Assembly: GCF_000235505.1 (NCBI RefSeq)
Contig: NZ_JH379027.1
Span: forward strand, 2,395,183 to 2,459,182
Direction: 5' to 3'
Origin: Hungatella hathewayi WAL-18680
GTDB lineage: Bacteria > Bacillota > Clostridia > Lachnospirales > Lachnospiraceae
DNA: 64,000 bases
A program made the position numbers and the translations under genes. This document shows, in pieces, positions 17,724 through 26,309 of the stretch. Below the pieces are notes generated by a model. That model saw only the letters and a program-made list of their open reading frames with translations, searched no databases and was not told the origin of the DNA. How positions within the stretch are numbered: position 1 is the stretch's first letter; each line of letters begins with the position of its first letter.

Positions 17724-20700
17724 CGCCAACGGGGACTTATGTGGAACACACGTTGTCATTATCAACCATCTTATGGTCATTATCAAAATTGGAACTGGGC
17801 ACTTCCGGCAGGCTTTCCGATGATCTATCGATAGAGGATTACAGGAATGACGTGGAAGGTTTGGAAAAGTTGTTTTTTAATGTTGGTGAAGGGACAAATC
17901 TGATGGCAGTGTCAGACTCTTTGGAGACAGATGTATCTGCCATGCCGGTCTTTACGGAACATGCGGTCAATACAACGAAATTGATAAGTATTTTACAAAA
18001 AATAAAGGAAGTCTACATAAATAAATATCTAACCATAGATACTGATATCCGGCAAAATGCTTCCTGTATGGACTACTATGGAATAAAGGTTCAGCTCTTC
18101 AAAGATCATTTGTCAAAGGAACGATATGAAGATGATAACTATCTGGGATTAAGCCATGATTATTATTCCAATGATTTAAAAATGATGAAGGATGCAGTAG
18201 ATGGTGGAATGATTTCATCAAATGGCAATCTATGGAAGGAATTGGCGGCGTATATTGATGCTCCTGCCAGGGAACAGGAAGGCGGGGGGAATAGAAGAGA
18301 TATCCTTCACCCCAAATCAAACAAAGAATTAGAACTTTTTTTACAGGAGGTTTTGAATCTGAAACATGCTCCCATGGGAAAATGGCCTTCTAAATATATG
18401 CCGGCCTTCATGCAGCAAATGGCAGTGAATTTTGCAACGTCTGGGAAATCGTCCGGCGTATTCGGGGAATATGGAAGTATCTTTTCTGTGAATGGTCCTC
18501 CAGGTACAGGCAAAACCACATTGCTAAAAGAAATTGTTGCGGGAAATATTGTTGAGAAAGCAAAACTGCTTGCAAAATATGAGGAGCCTGATGAAGCATT
18601 TAAAAAACATAAATTCAAGCATGGGGATAAGGCAAATGGCGGATATTCGAAATTCCATCCATCCTGGTATTCGTTTAAAAATGATAAAATCAATGATTAT
18701 AGTGTGCTGGTAACTTCCTGCAATAATGGTGCGGTTGAAAATATTACGAAAGAATTGCCAATTGAAGCGAAAATCACGGATAATCTAAAAGCGTCTCTTT
18801 CTGACAGCGAGGAAGTGAAAGAACAGTTAAAAGAAATTGAGAATCTGTTTACGGTGAGCCAGGCTGTTTCAACGGAGATGTTGTATAAACAGCAAAGTGA
18901 CAAGGCCGGTGAATATGGTGAAATCTATTTTAGCGGATATGCGAAACAGTTATTTGGAGAGGGTGCCTGGGGTCTGGCTGCCGTTCCTCTCGGCAAAAAA
19001 TCAAATGTCAAACCATTTTACTATCAGGTTTTGAATCCTCTACATTGGGATTTCTATCCGAATAATTCTGCGATAGAATCCAGAAAAGAGAAATACAAAA
19101 TAGCAAGAAGACAATTCAAGGAGCAGTTGGAAAAGGTAGAGAAATTACAGGAAAAACTAGCCGCGTATGGAGAGATTGCAGAAAAGAAAACGCGGACGGA
19201 ACTTTTATCAGAAGAAGAAACGGCAAGAAATTGCCAGGAAATAGAGCGGTATCGCTCTCAAATAGTTGAGTGGAGTACCAGACTACAGGAGGAAGAAGGG
19301 CAGCTTGCGGCTTTGGCGCCCGAACTTAAAATGGCAGAAGCTGGTTATCAAAATCTGCGAGTGGAGTATGAGCAATGCAAAAAGGAGCAGGAAAATATCA
19401 TTCAGCAGATAATTGATACGAAAAAAAATATACTGGAGACAGAAAAATCCATTGGCCGTATTTCACACTTTCTGAAAAATTCAAAATATCAGGCAGCAAT
19501 GAGTCTGGTGGAGGAATATCGACTGCAGGAGAGACGTTATCAACAGGAGAAACAACGCCTAAGTGAGCAGTTTCAGGCAGCAGAAAAGGCGTATATGCAT
19601 GCGCGGTCGGAGCTTCAAGACACAGAAAAAAGATACAGGGAAAAAGAAGCCAATCTCAAACAGATGATTGCTATGAAATCGAAACTGGCTGCGAAAGTAG
19701 ATAAGAGCCAGGAAAATTTGAAACACATACGACAAGAACTGGAAGCAGTAATGGAGCAGTATGAAAAAAAGATTGTTGAATTTCAGAAGAATGGGGACAC
19801 CTATGGCGGACTTGTTTTGGATGATAAGTTTGTGGAGGATTTTCTTGCGGAAGATGAGGAAAAATCAACAAAAGCACAGCTTGGAAATCCGTGGACGACA
19901 GATGCTTATAATCGGGAGAGAGAAAAACTGTTATTTTACTCGTTGCAATTGACAAGGGAGTTTATTTTAAGCAGTAAATGCTGCCGTGAAAATTTTGTTC
20001 TGCTGGGCCAGTATTGGGGATTGGAATTGGGAGATGAGAAAGAGCGGATTTTATTCCATAAACAGGACAGAGAAGAGATGTGCGGAGCCCTCTATCAGAC
20101 TTTATTTTTGCTGGTACCTGTCATATCGTCTACATTTGCCTCGGTGGGAACCCTGTTGAAAGATGTCAGGGAGCCGGGAATGATTGGCACATTAATTGTC
20201 GATGAGGCAGGACAGGCACAGCCGCAGATGGCGGTGGGATCATTATACCGTTCCCGGCGGGCCATCATCGTGGGAGACCCCAAGCAGGTGGAACCTGTGG
20301 TGACGGATGATTTGGAGCTTTTGAAAACAACCTATAAGGATGACTTATACCGCTGTTATAGAGATAAAACATTATCAGTACAAAAATGTGCCGATATCAT
20401 GAATCCTTTTGGCACCTATCTTGACAATGGAACGGATTATCCTGACTGGGTCGGCTGCCCGCTTTTGGTACATAGAAGATGTATCAGTCCAATGTATGAT
20501 ATTTCAAATAAAATATCATATGGCGGAATTATGAAACAGCAGACAAAATTGCCGTCAGAAAAGGAGCAGCGGGACTTTGTATTTTCAAAGTCTCAATGGC
20601 TCAATGTGGTTGGCGATGAGAATGGGAACAGGGACCATTATGTGGTGCGTCAGGGGGAAGAAGTCTGCCAAATTTTGGAGCAGGCTTTTCAGAAATCAGA

Positions 20701-21871
20701 AAATCCCAACCTGTATATCATCAGTCCATTTACATCCGTCGTGCGTGGAATCAAGAAAGCCATTGGGAGTTATTGCAGCAGTCACAGGGAATCTTCCATG
20801 GCAAAGAATCATGATTTGGGTGATTGGATGGATACCAATATCGGTACGGTCCATACATTTCAGGGAAAAGAGGCAAATGAGGTCATTTTCTTACTGGGAT
20901 GTGATAATAAAAAAGCCTCGGAAGGCGCCATCAAGTGGGTAAACAGCAATATTGTAAATGTTGCAGTCACCAGGGCGAAATACAGACTTTGTGTCATTGG
21001 AGACGGACAGGCCTGGCGTAAAAATCCTATAGTAGGTGAGATGAAGGCGTTAATCGACACATTTGCACTCCGCTATATTGATGAAATACAAAAAGGGGAC
21101 CTGAATGACAACGAAAAAGCAGCAAAGTATCAGGAGGCGGCAAAGCAGATTCCTTCCGCGACTTCTTTTTTAGCGGAGAGCGGTGTCGACGAGAATCAGG
21201 AACCTCAATACACGATAGAGACAGATGATTTTGTCAGTGATTTGCGAGAAGTGGATTTTTTTGACGAAGATTTGAGCGATGAGCAGTTGAACATGCTGGG
21301 ATTTCACTCATCACAGGAGTTTGGAAAACTGGAGCCGGATGTCAAGAAAAATCTCACGATGGGGATAAAACTCTATGAACTTTTGGAACCGGTCTATCAA
21401 GTGGTAGAAGATTTGGATGCCTCCTGTTGCGGAATCCTATTTTGCAAAGCGCTGGAAATTCAGATGAGAAGAAATTTGGTAAATGGGTTGAAGGAAACAT
21501 GTTCTAACTATGTTGTAAAATACAAGAATAAAGATGTAAAATTGAGTAATGTCAATGATGACTATTTTATGTTGGGAAATATTCAGTATGTGATTAAAGG
21601 AAACATAATTCCAATTGGAAAAATATTTCAAAATCTAGGAGACCCATTGCATGGCAGCAAGTGGTGGAGCGTGTTTAGTAAAAAACTGCATGAATGTGCT
21701 GAAAAACGAAATAAATGCTGCCATGTGGAATTATTTGAATGGGAAGATATGGTGAAACTGCTTCAACTGGTATTTGAGCGAAATGACAACCGGGATACCA
21801 AGAAAATAAATCTCGATGGTATTTTTTTTGAAAGTGAGGTTGGAAAGCAATTAGGCTCAGGTTCGTGTTGA
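17570..21871 (+). CDS. SF1 (Upf1/DNA2-like) helicase with coiled coil and C-terminal HEPN motif
   Basis: 1433 codons in this frame, of which the first 39 are antifunctional shadow of the upstream piece; the real protein joins at 17687. Walker A GPPGTGKTT begins at residue 309, a long coiled coil (Glu/Gln/Lys-rich, about 510-760) is inserted in the helicase core, Walker B is VDEAGQAQ (D878), GDPKQVEPV follows, and motifs V-VI are GTVHTFQGKEANEVIF and VNVAVTRAKYRL. After the helicase come about 400 residues ending with CAEKRNKCCHVELFEWED: R1380-x4-H1385 is the HEPN RNase signature, and FCKALEIQMRRNLVNG an upstream HEPN helix. A helicase sensor joined to an RNase suits an antiviral role (inference). 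The A6 frame break may inactivate or switch it. Confidence 0.8.
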   Translation: MWHAYMGKYNGLSWKSEAGKLHPQSCQIFKNRGLRETGKNYDDIAVLSFQLTPTGTYVEHTLSLSTILWSLSKLELGTSGRLSDDLSIEDYRNDVEGLEKLFFNVGEGTNLMAVSDSLETDVSAMPVFTEHAVNTTKLISILQKIKEVYINKYLTIDTDIRQNASCMDYYGIKVQLFKDHLSKERYEDDNYLGLSHDYYSNDLKMMKDAVDGGMISSNGNLWKELAAYIDAPAREQEGGGNRRDILHPKSNKELELFLQEVLNLKHAPMGKWPSKYMPAFMQQMAVNFATSGKSSGVFGEYGSIFSVNGPPGTGKTTLLKEIVAGNIVEKAKLLAKYEEPDEAFKKHKFKHGDKANGGYSKFHPSWYSFKNDKINDYSVLVTSCNNGAVENITKELPIEAKITDNLKASLSDSEEVKEQLKEIENLFTVSQAVSTEMLYKQQSDKAGEYGEIYFSGYAKQLFGEGAWGLAAVPLGKKSNVKPFYYQVLNPLHWDFYPNNSAIESRKEKYKIARRQFKEQLEKVEKLQEKLAAYGEIAEKKTRTELLSEEETARNCQEIERYRSQIVEWSTRLQEEEGQLAALAPELKMAEAGYQNLRVEYEQCKKEQENIIQQIIDTKKNILETEKSIGRISHFLKNSKYQAAMSLVEEYRLQERRYQQEKQRLSEQFQAAEKAYMHARSELQDTEKRYREKEANLKQMIAMKSKLAAKVDKSQENLKHIRQELEAVMEQYEKKIVEFQKNGDTYGGLVLDDKFVEDFLAEDEEKSTKAQLGNPWTTDAYNREREKLLFYSLQLTREFILSSKCCRENFVLLGQYWGLELGDEKERILFHKQDREEMCGALYQTLFLLVPVISSTFASVGTLLKDVREPGMIGTLIVDEAGQAQPQMAVGSLYRSRRAIIVGDPKQVEPVVTDDLELLKTTYKDDLYRCYRDKTLSVQKCADIMNPFGTYLDNGTDYPDWVGCPLLVHRRCISPMYDISNKISYGGIMKQQTKLPSEKEQRDFVFSKSQWLNVVGDENGNRDHYVVRQGEEVCQILEQAFQKSENPNLYIISPFTSVVRGIKKAIGSYCSSHRESSMAKNHDLGDWMDTNIGTVHTFQGKEANEVIFLLGCDNKKASEGAIKWVNSNIVNVAVTRAKYRLCVIGDGQAWRKNPIVGEMKALIDTFALRYIDEIQKGDLNDNEKAAKYQEAAKQIPSATSFLAESGVDENQEPQYTIETDDFVSDLREVDFFDEDLSDEQLNMLGFHSSQEFGKLEPDVKKNLTMGIKLYELLEPVYQVVEDLDASCCGILFCKALEIQMRRNLVNGLKETCSNYVVKYKNKDVKLSNVNDDYFMLGNIQYVIKGNIIPIGKIFQNLGDPLHGSKWWSVFSKKLHECAEKRNKCCHVELFEWEDMVKLLQLVFERNDNRDTKKINLDGIFFESEVGKQLGSGSC

Positions 21872-21888
21872 AAAGATTGTTTACTCTT

Positions 21889-23292
21889 TCACAATAAGAG
21901 ACGCGGCAGCTGACCCATGACATCCGCTACGGTAATCGACTCCTTTTGCGTGGCAATGGAGAGAATTTCAACAAGCAGTTCATAAAATTTAACAATATCC
22001 TCCCGCCCCAGCTCAGCCGTCTGGTATTTGAAATAGAAGTCAAGCCCACGGCCTTGCGGGGCCAGCATGACTGTCAAATAGAGTTTCTGGATATCGGCCC
22101 GGTTGGAAAACCACTGGGTGTTCAGCGGGATGTGCTTTAAAAATGGATTGGAGGAAGTAAGCGGGAGGGGCTGGCACGTGAGTGCCACCCCTTCATACGT
22201 GGTGAGCGGCGGCATGTGGAACGCATCGGCGAATTGCTGGTTGACGCATTCCATGTCATAATCAATGTGCCGGTAGATATTATGCTGATAATTCTGAATC
22301 TGCCTGACTCCGTCCAGAAACGTGGTATCCGGCGAAATCACGGTTCGGCAGGGATAGCAGTGGATGCGGCAGCCACCGCAGGTCCGGCTCTGCCTTGAAG
22401 TCCGCCGGGAGACATAGTTTCGGATGCTGACATCCGTCTCCCCGTCATTCAGAAAAGACAGCGCGGTCCGCATGGACATGAGGAGCAGATTGGTCAATGA
22501 GACAGAATGCTTCTTACAGTAAGCCTGCAGCCGGGCCGTATCCTTTGGCGGCAGAGTAAACCGCTCCATATCCCCATCCATAGGCTGTATCCTCCGCCCA
22601 GCCGCCCGCAGTCCGGGCTGTCCGAGACGAATACGGCTCTGTTCCAGCACCCCGCGTCCCTGAATATCCGTATAAACCGGTTGGCCGACACCTATCAGCC
22701 GCTCCCAAAAGGCCCGGTCCTTCTCCAGTCTCCTGGAATCCTGTTCCCGTTTTAAATCCAATTGCAGTACCTTCTCATAACTTGCCGGCATTTCCGGGAC
22801 CGGCGTCCCGTATAGATAATGGCAGTACAGTTCAAAGGTATCATTCATCAGAAACAGCAGCCCCAGAGAATCCATGATGCGGTGGTCAATACACAGATAG
22901 ACCCCATTCCACCCGCCCGGAAGGGACACCATCACAAAACGCAGCAGCGGCGCGTCCGCCTGTTCAAATCCAAGAGTACTCCAGTAAGTCATCAGCGCTT
23001 TGATTTCCGCGTCGCTTTGATCCCTCAAATTCTCATAGGTAATCTCCGGAACACTTTCCGCCACAAGATACTGCCGCACCATTCCGTCCTCATCCATGGT
23101 CGTGAACTGAACCCGCAGACATTCCAGACGGCAGACCTCCTCTGCCAGACATTTTTTCAACAGAGAAAAATCCACAGGAGCATGGATGGAAACGCACACG
23201 CCAATCGTCAGCACCTGTGCGGTGCCAAATTCCACAAGGGCCTGCTGGAGCATACGCTGGGAAGCGGTGAGAGGGTAGAGCGTGTTGGACAT
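21889..23292 (-). CDS. Stand-alone condensation-domain protein
   Basis: 467 residues, convergent with the helicase gene (17 bases apart). The fold is that of the acyltransferase/condensation domains of peptide synthetases: YPLTASQRMLQQALV at the start, then the active-site region CIDHRIMDSLG (D136-H137-xxx-D141-S142) in place of the classic HHxxxDG. The second, catalytic His and the Asp are kept; the first His and the Gly are not. A Cys cluster (RTCGGCRIHCYPCR, about 300-315) is unusual and may hold metal. There are no carrier or adenylation domains nearby, so it is not part of a synthetase here; substrate unknown. Confidence 0.7.
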   Translation of the reverse strand: MSNTLYPLTASQRMLQQALVEFGTAQVLTIGVCVSIHAPVDFSLLKKCLAEEVCRLECLRVQFTTMDEDGMVRQYLVAESVPEITYENLRDQSDAEIKALMTYWSTLGFEQADAPLLRFVMVSLPGGWNGVYLCIDHRIMDSLGLLFLMNDTFELYCHYLYGTPVPEMPASYEKVLQLDLKREQDSRRLEKDRAFWERLIGVGQPVYTDIQGRGVLEQSRIRLGQPGLRAAGRRIQPMDGDMERFTLPPKDTARLQAYCKKHSVSLTNLLLMSMRTALSFLNDGETDVSIRNYVSRRTSRQSRTCGGCRIHCYPCRTVISPDTTFLDGVRQIQNYQHNIYRHIDYDMECVNQQFADAFHMPPLTTYEGVALTCQPLPLTSSNPFLKHIPLNTQWFSNRADIQKLYLTVMLAPQGRGLDFYFKYQTAELGREDIVKFYELLVEILSIATQKESITVADVMGQLPRLLL

Positions 23293-23438
23293 AGTGGGAT
23301 ATCACCTTTCTTAGACAGTATCAGGTTACATTATATGTGTGGAAATGATGAGCGATGACAGGGAATCTTTCCCTTGCATTCCAAACGCATTTATGAGAAT
23401 ATGGAGACAGAACCGTCAGACCGTATTGGGAGGTAACA

Positions 23439-24698
23439 ATGCTGCATAGGAAGAAACAACTGCCCATTCCAAAAGATACCCTGATAATCATTGGAAATGG
23501 CTTCGATATCTGGCAGGGACTGGATACCGGTTATGATAAATTTCAGAAATTTTATCTCGCCCATCGCGACGAAATCATGAGAAAGCTGCACATCAGAAAG
23601 CATGTCTTTCGAGATGAGGATGGGCGGGAAACAGCCATCAGCGATGTGGAGCTGATCTATGGTAATCCATTTGAACCCCAGCTGCTTGACAATGAGTTTT
23701 GGAGCACCTTCGAGGCGTCCCTGGACAAACTGGATTCCGAGCAGTTAAACATGTTTTTTGGCAAGGACAATAAGGGGCTTCGCGAAATGAATAAGAGTAT
23801 TCGCAATGCCAGCCAGATTTTGAGGGAAGCGTTCTGCAGCTGGATTGCGACTATCGTGATCGATGAGAAGGACGCGGGCTACCGGTTTGGCGATAACTGT
23901 CTGTTCATCAATTTCAATTATACGGATACCCTGCAAAAGCGTTTCCAGGTGAAGGATAGGAATGTATACCATATCCATGGGGAGGCGTCAGACAAAGACT
24001 CCATCATCTATGGACATTCCTCACATCCCCAAATGCCGGAGGACATATTATATCGATTGGGGGGACGGTTCCGCGGTCTGTATTTCATAGATAGAATCCT
24101 GTATGAGACAGACAAACATGTGGCAGAAAATATTCAGAGTCTCTGCATGTTTTTAGCTCTGCACGCCGCCATGTCGGAGGAAATCAAAGAAGTTTATGTC
24201 CTGGGGCATTCGTTTGGACTGCCGGATCTTGAATACTTTACTTTTTTAGCCGAGGCGACGAAAGTCCATGACGAGGATGAGTCAGAGCGCAGGGATGAGT
24301 TTGAAAATGAGGGGGCAGCGGAGGATTTGGACTCCATGGATGAATTACATAACCGTTTGCAGTACACCATCAACCGTGTGGGATACCACATCGGTGAAGA
24401 TGCGATTGATGACGAGCAGCGAAGAGCCATGGATAGAAGATACGCTCAGGAGCGGATGGCAGAAAGCCAGGAGTTTCAACGATTATTTTATAAAATGATA
24501 AGCAAAGACGGCAAGAAACGGGCGGAGGAAGCGCCGCCGCAGATTCCACCCCGTACGGAAGACGCCGCCTGGCATATATCCTACCACAGTGACAGGGATA
24601 AACAGTGGATGGAAGCGCTTATGAAGGAGCTTGGGTGCCAAAATGTAACAATATATCCGACAATCGATGAATGTCTGAAGCCATTTAAGACATCCTGA
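23439..24698 (+). CDS. AbiH family abortive-infection-type protein
   Basis: 419 residues. The AbiH family pattern is visible: IIIGNGFDIWQGLDTGYDKF (GNGFD at 19-23), INFNYTDTLQKRF (159-169), VYHIHGEASD (HIHG at 178-181) and VYVLGHSFGLPDLEYF. Lactococcal AbiH stops phage growth by abortive infection; the mechanism of the family is not settled. The C-terminal third is charged and family-variable. It is convergent with the TetR gene (14-base overlap of ends) and is preceded by a weak ribosome site (GGAGG at about 23430). No partner gene is needed in known AbiH loci. Confidence 0.8.
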   Translation: MLHRKKQLPIPKDTLIIIGNGFDIWQGLDTGYDKFQKFYLAHRDEIMRKLHIRKHVFRDEDGRETAISDVELIYGNPFEPQLLDNEFWSTFEASLDKLDSEQLNMFFGKDNKGLREMNKSIRNASQILREAFCSWIATIVIDEKDAGYRFGDNCLFINFNYTDTLQKRFQVKDRNVYHIHGEASDKDSIIYGHSSHPQMPEDILYRLGGRFRGLYFIDRILYETDKHVAENIQSLCMFLALHAAMSEEIKEVYVLGHSFGLPDLEYFTFLAEATKVHDEDESERRDEFENEGAAEDLDSMDELHNRLQYTINRVGYHIGEDAIDDEQRRAMDRRYAQERMAESQEFQRLFYKMISKDGKKRAEEAPPQIPPRTEDAAWHISYHSDRDKQWMEALMKELGCQNVTIYPTIDECLKPFKTS

Positions 24699-25215
24699 TC
24701 GAAGCAATGTGCAGAAATTCCTCCGCCATCGCCTCCGGCGTCTCCTTCATGCCGCTCTCCAGCCAGCAGACCATCATGTTATAGAACGCCCCGGCATAAT
24801 AATACAGTTCGTACCTGGATATCGAATCCGCCGGCATATCGCCATAGCATTCGATTTCACAGTCCGTGATAATGTCCAGCAGGGCGGTGTTGACATTGGC
24901 ATGGTGAAAGGCCAGAACAAGACTGGCGTGCTCTTGATAAAAACGGAATTTATACTCCATCATTTCCCTGCCGTGGTAATCCTCGATGCCCTTTGGCATC
25001 CCCTGGTGATACCGCTGCGCCATCCAGTCAATGCCATACTGGATAATATCCTCCACCGAATGAAAATTCCGGTAGAAGGAAGCACGGGCCACCCCGGATT
25101 TTTCCACCAGCTCGGTGACGGTCACTTTGGACCAGTCCTTTTGCCCGGAAAATGAGATCAGCGCGTAAAATAATTTTTCTTTCACCTGTTGATTGGCCAG
25201 TTTTCTCTTGTCCAT
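24685..25215 (-). CDS. TetR/AcrR family regulator
   Basis: The frame is open far upstream, but the ATG at 25215 has GAGGAGAA before it and starts MDKRKLANQQVKEKLFYALI, giving 177 residues. The HTH is TVTELVEKSGVARASFYRNF (about residues 28-47), followed by the ligand-binding helices. It faces the EFR1 gene across a 111-base gap holding a long palindrome (25264-25292), so it most likely represses that gene and itself. Confidence 0.85.
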   Translation of the reverse strand: MDKRKLANQQVKEKLFYALISFSGQKDWSKVTVTELVEKSGVARASFYRNFHSVEDIIQYGIDWMAQRYHQGMPKGIEDYHGREMMEYKFRFYQEHASLVLAFHHANVNTALLDIITDCEIECYGDMPADSISRYELYYYAGAFYNMMVCWLESGMKETPEAMAEEFLHIASIRMS

Positions 25216-25250
25216 GATACAGTTCTCCTCGATTTGTCTCAGGTGTCGGG

Positions 25251-25278
25251 TTGACATTGAGGCATAATGTGATACAAT
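25251..25278 (+). promoter_or_regulatory. Promoter of the EFR1 gene
   Basis: TTGACA (25251-25256), 16-bp spacer, TACAAT (25273-25278) with an extended -10 TG at 25270-25271. The -10 lies inside the palindrome at 25264-25292, so a bound repressor would block it. Confidence 0.65.
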
Positions 25279-25292
25279 TCGTATCATATTAT
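25264..25292. promoter_or_regulatory. Probable TetR operator
   Basis: A 29-bp palindrome: ATAATGTGATAC, centre AATTC, GTATCATATTAT, with 11 of 12 arm positions matching. It lies between the divergent TetR and EFR1 genes and covers the EFR1 -10 element, as expected for an autoregulated TetR operator. Confidence 0.7.
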
Positions 25293-25326
25293 ACAATCTC
25301 AAATAAGTCAATAGGAGTGTGATACC

Positions 25327-26079
25327 ATGATCTTTTATTTTAGCGGTACTGGCAACAGCCAGCTGGCGGCCGGACAGATAGCAGAACTTCTTCAGGAGGA
25401 ACCGGTCTCCATTCACCCATACGGTAAGACGGGGAAACGTCTCTCTTACCACTCGGAGACGCCATGGGTCTTTGTGGCCCCCACCTATGCATGGCGGATG
25501 CCGAGAGTGGTGGAGCAGTGGATTCGGGAGACGGAATTTACCGGCAGCCAGGATGCTTATTTCGTGCTGACCTGCGGTGGAAGCTGTGGCAACGCCGCGG
25601 CCTACGCACAGAAGCTCTGTGAGAAAAAGAACCTGCATTTTTGCGGCCTTTCATCCGTCGTGATGCCTGAAAATTATACGGCCATGTTTCCGGTGCCGGA
25701 CCAAGCGGAGTGCAAAGCAATCCTGGACCAGGCGGCCCCGCTTATCACAGCGTTTGCAAAAACAATTCAGGACAGAAAACCATTCCCCAGGCAGCCCATT
25801 TCCCTTCGGGATAACATCCAGAGCGGCCCGGTCAACCGGCTGTTCTACCCCTTGATGGTACATGACAAAAAATTCACAATTACGGACAAATGCATTTCCT
25901 GTGGCAAATGTGCCAGAGTATGCCCTCTGGAAAACATTTCCATGCTAGACGGAAAGCCCCGATGGAACGGAAACTGCACCCACTGTATGGCCTGCATCTG
26001 CGGCTGTCCCACCGAAGCGATCGAGTATGGCACAAAATCAATAGGAAATAACAGATACTATATTATAATTGATAAATAA
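25327..26079 (+). CDS. EFR1-type flavodoxin-ferredoxin protein, 3' end remodelled by an insertion
   Basis: 250 residues. Flavodoxin-like start MIFYFSGTGNSQLAAGQIAE, then two 4Fe-4S motifs (CISCGKCARVCP and CTHCMACICGCP), the layout of EFR1 family redox proteins of gut Clostridia. AGGAG precedes the ATG. The last codons (SIGNNRYYIIIDK) run through the first copy of a 22-bp direct repeat. The second copy, 1.27 kb downstream at 27316-27337, continues in the same frame as GNNRYYIMEEENHSSGKQ and a stop, four bases before the next gene. So the original C-terminus seems to have been cut off by the ORF6N cassette and replaced by a few new codons. Confidence 0.85.
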   Translation: MIFYFSGTGNSQLAAGQIAELLQEEPVSIHPYGKTGKRLSYHSETPWVFVAPTYAWRMPRVVEQWIRETEFTGSQDAYFVLTCGGSCGNAAAYAQKLCEKKNLHFCGLSSVVMPENYTAMFPVPDQAECKAILDQAAPLITAFAKTIQDRKPFPRQPISLRDNIQSGPVNRLFYPLMVHDKKFTITDKCISCGKCARVCPLENISMLDGKPRWNGNCTHCMACICGCPTEAIEYGTKSIGNNRYYIIIDK

Positions 26080-26226
26080 AATACATATACTTATTAAGCG
26101 ACAACAGCAACACAGAAAGTTGTGATTTGAACCGGGGCAGTCCAAACGATTGCCCTTTTTCTTTTGGAGATTTATAATGCTAACAGAGTTGCAGCATGGT
26201 ATAATGAGCTTGTCGAGGAAATGCGT

Positions 26227-26251
26227 TTGAGGTCGCAATTTGCGATTTCAA
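26227..26251. repeat. Cassette palindrome A
   Basis: TTGAGGTCGCAA-T-TTGCGATTTCAA; 12-base arms, the two mismatches are G-T wobbles. Read as protein on the plus strand it encodes LRSQFAIS within YNELVEEMRLRSQFAIS, which resembles the motif of ORF6N proteins, suggesting an eroded second copy of that coding segment. Confidence 0.7.
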
Positions 26252-26260
26252 GTCACCCCA

Positions 26261-26291
26261 TTTTTGAGATGCCAATTTGGCACCTCAAAAA
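26261..26291. repeat. Cassette palindrome B
   Basis: Arms TTTTTGAGATGCCAA and TTGGCACCTCAAAAA around a single T, 14 of 15 pairs. Its left arm is identical to that of palindrome C inside the gene. It ends 18 bases before the ORF6N start codon and just upstream of the ribosome site AAAGGAG. Confidence 0.7.
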
Positions 26292-26309
26292 CATAAAGGA
26301 GCGATATAG

